Of a stretch of DNA of 64,000 nt, positions 60,794-64,000 are shown piece by piece. The position numbers and the translations under genes were made by a program. Source of the DNA: Sphingobacterium sp. SGR-19 (GTDB lineage Bacteria > Bacteroidota > Bacteroidia > Sphingobacteriales > Sphingobacteriaceae); the NCBI RefSeq assembly GCF_011043555.1, contig NZ_JAAKGS010000004.1:62001-126000 (forward strand). Reading direction: 5' to 3'. Positions within the stretch are counted from its first letter, which is position 1; each line of letters starts with the position of its first letter. Below the pieces are notes generated by a model. It was not told the origin of the DNA, did no database searches, and saw nothing but the letters and a program-made list of their open reading frames with translations.

Positions 60794-61082
60794 ATTCAAA
60801 AATAATAGAATTTTTATATTAACAGGATTCATAACAGATCTTTTACCTTCTTTTTTTCCTGTAAAAAAAGAAGCAAAACCGAACGAAGTGAGCTCATGGA
60901 CACTAAAATAAACACTTGTCCATAAAAACTTGTCGCGAGGAATCTTTGAGGAGAGGGGAAGTACTAAGCATTTAAGGTTAAAGAGAGTTCGTGCATTCGT
61001 TGCAGGAGTCCATTGCTTTATTAATAAATAAATAGCCCCGCGGTTCTCGCGGGGCTATTTATTTATATTATTAAAAACAAGA
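60794..61082. other. Intergenic region with strong terminator
   Basis: This 289-base stretch between two minus-strand genes holds the terminator at 61024-61066. An 11-bp A/T hairpin at 60847-60873 (CTTCTTTTTTT/AAAAAAAGAAG) is also present, but has no clear role. No open frame was supported. Confidence 0.55.
61024..61066 (-). terminator. Strong intrinsic terminator after the zinc-ribbon gene
   Basis: The stem is 19 bp with a 5-base loop (GTTCT); its GC core is TAGCCCCGCG and its outer part is A/T. A T-rich tail follows on both sides. It starts 17 bases past the stop at 61083. Confidence 0.9.
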
Positions 61083-61826
61083 CTAGGCGTGTTCTTCTTC
61101 GAAAACAATCCCTTCGTCTACAATTATTCTTCCGCAGTGTTCACAAATAATGATTTTCTTACGCTGACGGATTTCTGATTGCAATTGAGGTGGAATTTTA
61201 TTGTAACATCCCGAACAGCTATCACGCTCAATAGAAACAACGGCTAGACCGTTTCTGAACGTTCCGCGGAGTTTATTGTAAACTTTTAGCAAACGGTCTT
61301 CAATGTTTGTTTCGGCATTGGCCGCCTTGTCCAATAGCGCGTCTTCTTCTTTTTGTGTTTCGCCAGTAATGGTTTCAAGCTCTTGCTTTTTTACATCCAG
61401 TTCACCTTTGCTATATTCCAGACTTTTCTGCGTACTGTCGTAAAGTTCTGTTTTATTCTTTATTTCGAATTCAGCTTCACGAATACGTTTTTCACATACC
61501 TGAATTTCTAAACCTTGAATTTCAATCTCTTTCGATATAGCATCATATTCCCGATTATTCTTTACTTCATTGAGTTGGCCCTCGTATTTCTTAATCGCAG
61601 CTTGTGCATCTTTAATCATATTTCTACGATTCACGATGGAATCTTCCAAATCATCCAAATCTGTTCTGATTTTTTCAATTCGGGTATCAAGACCTGCGAT
61701 CTCGTCTTCCAGATCAGCAACCTCAATAGGTAACTCACCACGCACTTGGCGAATCTTATCTATCTTCGTATGGATGGACTGTAGCGTCCATAATGCTTTT
61801 AACTTTTGTTCTACGGATTGTTCCAT
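61083..61826 (-). CDS. Coiled-coil protein with C4 zinc ribbon
   Basis: This 247-residue cytosolic protein is a long coiled coil (residues 5-170, IEKIRTDLDDLEDSIVNRRN and similar) with a C-terminal C4 zinc ribbon (DSCSGCYNKIPPQ and IICEHCGRIIVDE). It resembles the CT398/zf-RING_7 family, of unproven role, sometimes linked to flagellar or secretion chaperones elsewhere. I used the ATG at 61824-61826; the frame can start at a TTG six bases earlier. It follows the NIF3 gene with 2 bases between, so it is in the same operon. Confidence 0.85.
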   Translation of the reverse strand: MEQSVEQKLKALWTLQSIHTKIDKIRQVRGELPIEVADLEDEIAGLDTRIEKIRTDLDDLEDSIVNRRNMIKDAQAAIKKYEGQLNEVKNNREYDAISKEIEIQGLEIQVCEKRIREAEFEIKNKTELYDSTQKSLEYSKGELDVKKQELETITGETQKEEDALLDKAANAETNIEDRLLKVYNKLRGTFRNGLAVVSIERDSCSGCYNKIPPQLQSEIRQRKKIIICEHCGRIIVDEGIVFEEEHA

Positions 61827-61828
61827 TA

Positions 61829-62926
61829 TCAAACGTAATATTTAATAGGATTTGTCTCTATTTCTGTCAATAGGACAGCAAAGTTAACAAATTTTTTCTG
61901 AATAATTTCCAATAATAATTCTTGCGTAAATTGTTCACTTTCAAAATGTCCTATGTCTGCAATAACGATATTCTCTTCTGCATCAAAGAACTCATGGTAT
62001 TTATAATCTGCCGAAATGAAAATATCAGCACCGGATCGTTTTGCATCTTCTAAGAGAAATCCGCCAGCACCTCCACAAACGGCAACACGGGAAATAGGCT
62101 TATCTCGCAATTTCGTATGTCGGATAACTTGTACATTCAACCGATCTTTCACATATCCTAAAAAGTCCATTTCGCTCATGGGAGATGGTAAATTACCAAT
62201 AGCGCCTGAACCCGCAGTTTGCAACGTGTTTTCTAAAGCAAAAACATCATGTGCTACTTCTTCATAAGGATGTGCAGCGTACATCGCCACCAAGATAGAG
62301 CGTTCCAATCTTTCCGGATAAATAACCTCTATCTTCGTTTCTTCAACACGTTCCTGTTCGTTGACTTTACCAATTGCTGGATTAGCGCCCTCCAACGGTC
62401 TGAATGTACCATATCCCAACGTATTGTAGCTGCATTCACTATAATCCCCAATAGCACCGGCACCCGCACTGAATAACGCTTCCCGAACCGATTCTACATG
62501 TGTGCGCGGTACAAAAACAGCCAGCTTCTTAAGCAAATTTCGTTTAGGACGTAAAATCGCATGCGATTCTAGTGCTAACTTGTCTGCAATTTTACTGCTT
62601 ACTCCACCCAAGACATTATCTAAATTAGTATGAATAGCATACAGCGCGATACCATGTCGTATCGCTTTAATAACGACACGTTCTACGTAATTCTTACCAT
62701 TTAGTTTTTTTAAACCTGTAAATACAATCGGGTGGTGCGCAATGATAATATCACAACCCTTTCGTATGGCTTCATCAACGACATTCTCCGTACAATCTAA
62801 AGCAACCAATGCCTGCTGTATCTCATCATCCGGATGACCGACAATTAATCCCGAATTATCATACGATTCTTGATACGCCAACGGTGCGATTTGTTCCAAG
62901 TATTGGGTAAGCTCTCTAATTTTCAT
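61829..62926 (-). CDS. NIF3-like dinuclear-metal protein
   Basis: This 365-residue protein matches the NIF3/DUF34 family, which has two metals in a toroidal hexamer. Metal ligands appear in IIIAHHPIVFTGLK near residue 63, YAIHTNLDN near 97 and ADIGHFESEQF near the end. The middle (residues 130-235) holds the PII-like insertion (KKLAVFVPRTHVESVREAL). The function is debated, despite old GTP-cyclohydrolase-type labels. It overlaps the membrane protein by 11 bases and precedes the zinc-ribbon gene by 2. Confidence 0.92.
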   Translation of the reverse strand: MKIRELTQYLEQIAPLAYQESYDNSGLIVGHPDDEIQQALVALDCTENVVDEAIRKGCDIIIAHHPIVFTGLKKLNGKNYVERVVIKAIRHGIALYAIHTNLDNVLGGVSSKIADKLALESHAILRPKRNLLKKLAVFVPRTHVESVREALFSAGAGAIGDYSECSYNTLGYGTFRPLEGANPAIGKVNEQERVEETKIEVIYPERLERSILVAMYAAHPYEEVAHDVFALENTLQTAGSGAIGNLPSPMSEMDFLGYVKDRLNVQVIRHTKLRDKPISRVAVCGGAGGFLLEDAKRSGADIFISADYKYHEFFDAEENIVIADIGHFESEQFTQELLLEIIQKKFVNFAVLLTEIETNPIKYYV

Positions 62927-63404
62927 CTTCTTTATTCTCTGCTATAAAATCTTTTCCGTAATGTTCAACATGCATGCGCAGCAGTGTTTTATATTCATTA
63001 ACCTTAACCCAATAAGTGATAAAATATACCAAATGCAAAATACTGATAATCGTCAGCACAAATGGAGGTAATGGAATATTAGTCAATAAAAAAGTCCATG
63101 CAAATATAAGACCCCATTTTTGTGTGGGCCTTTCTTCTACTTTTACTTTTCGATCATAAAACTCATTATTAAGAGAATCTGTTAAACGTTTTACCACTTC
63201 AAAGTTCCAGTATATATTAAATAAAGGTACCGCCACGAACCACGCTTGGTTCGGCAGTATACACAAATTATCCTTTTTTACCAGTTTTAACGTTCGATAA
63301 AGGGTTAGGGCGAAGAATATCCAGATAATAATCCTGATTACTCCACCAATAAGCATATATAATGCCATATCACGGGTTATATTTTCGGGCATTATATCTA
63401 ACAT
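62916..63404 (-). CDS. Membrane protein with about three helices, family unclear
   Basis: The 162-residue protein has hydrophobic stretches near residues 15-35, 50-70 and 95-135 (LIGGVIRIIIWIFFALTLYR, WAWTFLL-like segment, and VLTIISILHLVYFITYWVK). It has no recognised catalytic motif. It starts 9 bases past the stop of the methyltransferase gene, and its end overlaps NIF3 by 11 bases, so it is in the same operon. I cannot name its family. Confidence 0.65.
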   Translation of the reverse strand: MLDIMPENITRDMALYMLIGGVIRIIIWIFFALTLYRTLKLVKKDNLCILPNQAWFVAVPLFNIYWNFEVVKRLTDSLNNEFYDRKVKVEERPTQKWGLIFAWTFLLTNIPLPPFVLTIISILHLVYFITYWVKVNEYKTLLRMHVEHYGKDFIAENKEDEN

Positions 63405-63413
63405 GGCATATAT

Positions 63414-64000
63414 TTAACTTTGAACATACATCAAAAATATAGTGGGCTTCTTGTGAAGCTCGGGTTTTCTATTTTTCCATTCCGAAACCGAAAGTGTTAA
63501 TACCTGCTCGTCGGATGCGGTCAAATTACAAGCTACGCATAGCTTCGTTTTCGGTTTGCAATTTTTAATCAAATCATCAAATAAGGCGTTATTGCGGAAA
63601 GGTGTTTCTATAAATATCTGTGTTTGTTGGTCTTTTTGTGATTGAAACTCCAATTCCTTAATTTTCCTTACTCTTTCAGCTTTGTCTATCGGAAGATAGC
63701 CATGAAAAGTAAATTTTTGTCCGCTAAATCCTGAAGCCATCAACGCTAACAAAATAGAACTCGGACCTACCAATGGAACAACCTTTATCCCTCTTTTATG
63801 TGCCTCGGCGACCACATCGGCACCTGGATCAGCAACGCCAGGACAACCAGCTTCTGACATCAATCCCAAATCCTTTCCCTCCATGACCGATTTAAAAATA
63901 CAATTATAATCTATCTTTTCACGGACATGTTTGCCATAATCGTGTATTTTCAGTTCACCTTGTGGAATTTTTAATCCTGCTTGCTTCAAAAATCGTCTTG
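63414..64000 (-). CDS. RsmI-like SAM-dependent methyltransferase (5' end beyond window)
   Basis: The visible 195 residues are the C-terminal part of a tetrapyrrole-methylase-fold enzyme like RsmI, which methylates 16S rRNA. MSEAGCPGVADPGADVV and VPLVGPSSILLALMASGF are the binding-site motifs, and FHGYLPIDKAERVRKIKEL and IFIETPFRNNALFDDLI follow. The reading frame is still open at 64000, so the start is outside. Bacteroidota often hold a second RsmI-like paralogue of this length, so I do not give the symbol rsmI. It heads the membrane protein, NIF3 and zinc-ribbon genes. Confidence 0.85.
   Translation of the reverse strand, partial: RRFLKQAGLKIPQGELKIHDYGKHVREKIDYNCIFKSVMEGKDLGLMSEAGCPGVADPGADVVAEAHKRGIKVVPLVGPSSILLALMASGFSGQKFTFHGYLPIDKAERVRKIKELEFQSQKDQQTQIFIETPFRNNALFDDLIKNCKPKTKLCVACNLTASDEQVLTLSVSEWKNRKPELHKKPTIFLMYVQS

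Noticed and set aside
60847..60873. 11-bp A/T hairpin before the tricorn-like gene
   Set aside because: The stem is only A/T with a CTTC end; no T run follows and no gene ends there, so it is not called as a terminator.
1..64000. Mobile elements, phage genes, rRNA or CRISPR
   Set aside because: No transposase, integrase, terminal inverted repeats with duplications, rRNA stretches or spaced repeats were seen.

Overview
The window reads as a chromosomal segment of a member of the Bacteroidota, most likely of the Sphingobacteriaceae type. The evidence is two SusC/SusD outer-membrane glycan uptake pairs, a hybrid two-component sensor with a beta-propeller periplasmic domain and AraC output, Bacteroidetes-style -7 boxes (TAnnTTTG) with almost no Shine-Dalgarno sequences, a futalosine-pathway menaquinone gene and many families largely confined to this phylum. 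The genus is inferred, not proven.

Positions 1-18766 (mostly minus strand) hold a pectin/rhamnogalacturonan utilisation region: SusC, SusD, a DUF4957-type surface lipoprotein, a PL1-like pectate lyase lipoprotein, a GH105 unsaturated rhamnogalacturonyl hydrolase, a GH3 beta-glycosidase, an alpha/beta-hydrolase esterase, a DUF1593 nucleoside-hydrolase-like protein and a second PL1-like lyase cut by the window start. A PA2169-type helical-bundle gene and two unrelated envelope genes (a TonB-C protein with YwqK-like repeats and a cysteine-less thioredoxin-fold/TPR protein) interrupt it. An identical 24-bp palindrome precedes both the susC gene and the GH105 gene and probably marks a shared regulator.

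Positions 19099-25885 hold aconitase and the hybrid sensor. Positions 26056-37788 (plus strand) hold a second utilisation locus for a sulfated glycan: sulfatase, putative clan-A-like glycosidase, SusC, SusD, a 60-residue remnant gene, GH43-like enzyme, a second diverged paralogue of the putative glycosidase, and a second sulfatase. The two glycosidase paralogues match no family I can name and are the best candidates for undescribed enzymes.

From 37984 onward the content is core or housekeeping: tRNA-Arg(CCU); a peroxiredoxin-thioredoxin-DUF6952 operon; a PIG-L deacetylase followed by two small membrane proteins (one only 39 residues) and a sodium:solute symporter; a wall and envelope run (amidase, DUF3078, CarboxypepD_reg-like protein, two glucosaminidase/LysM proteins, O-methyltransferase); folE-queD; mqnB; pdhB; gcvH; anmK; DUF2461; a cdsA-DUF2007-CPBP membrane operon; a tricorn-like protease; and a zinc-ribbon, NIF3, membrane protein, RsmI-like methyltransferase operon that runs off the window end. 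I saw no CRISPR array, rRNA, transposase, phage gene or plasmid origin.
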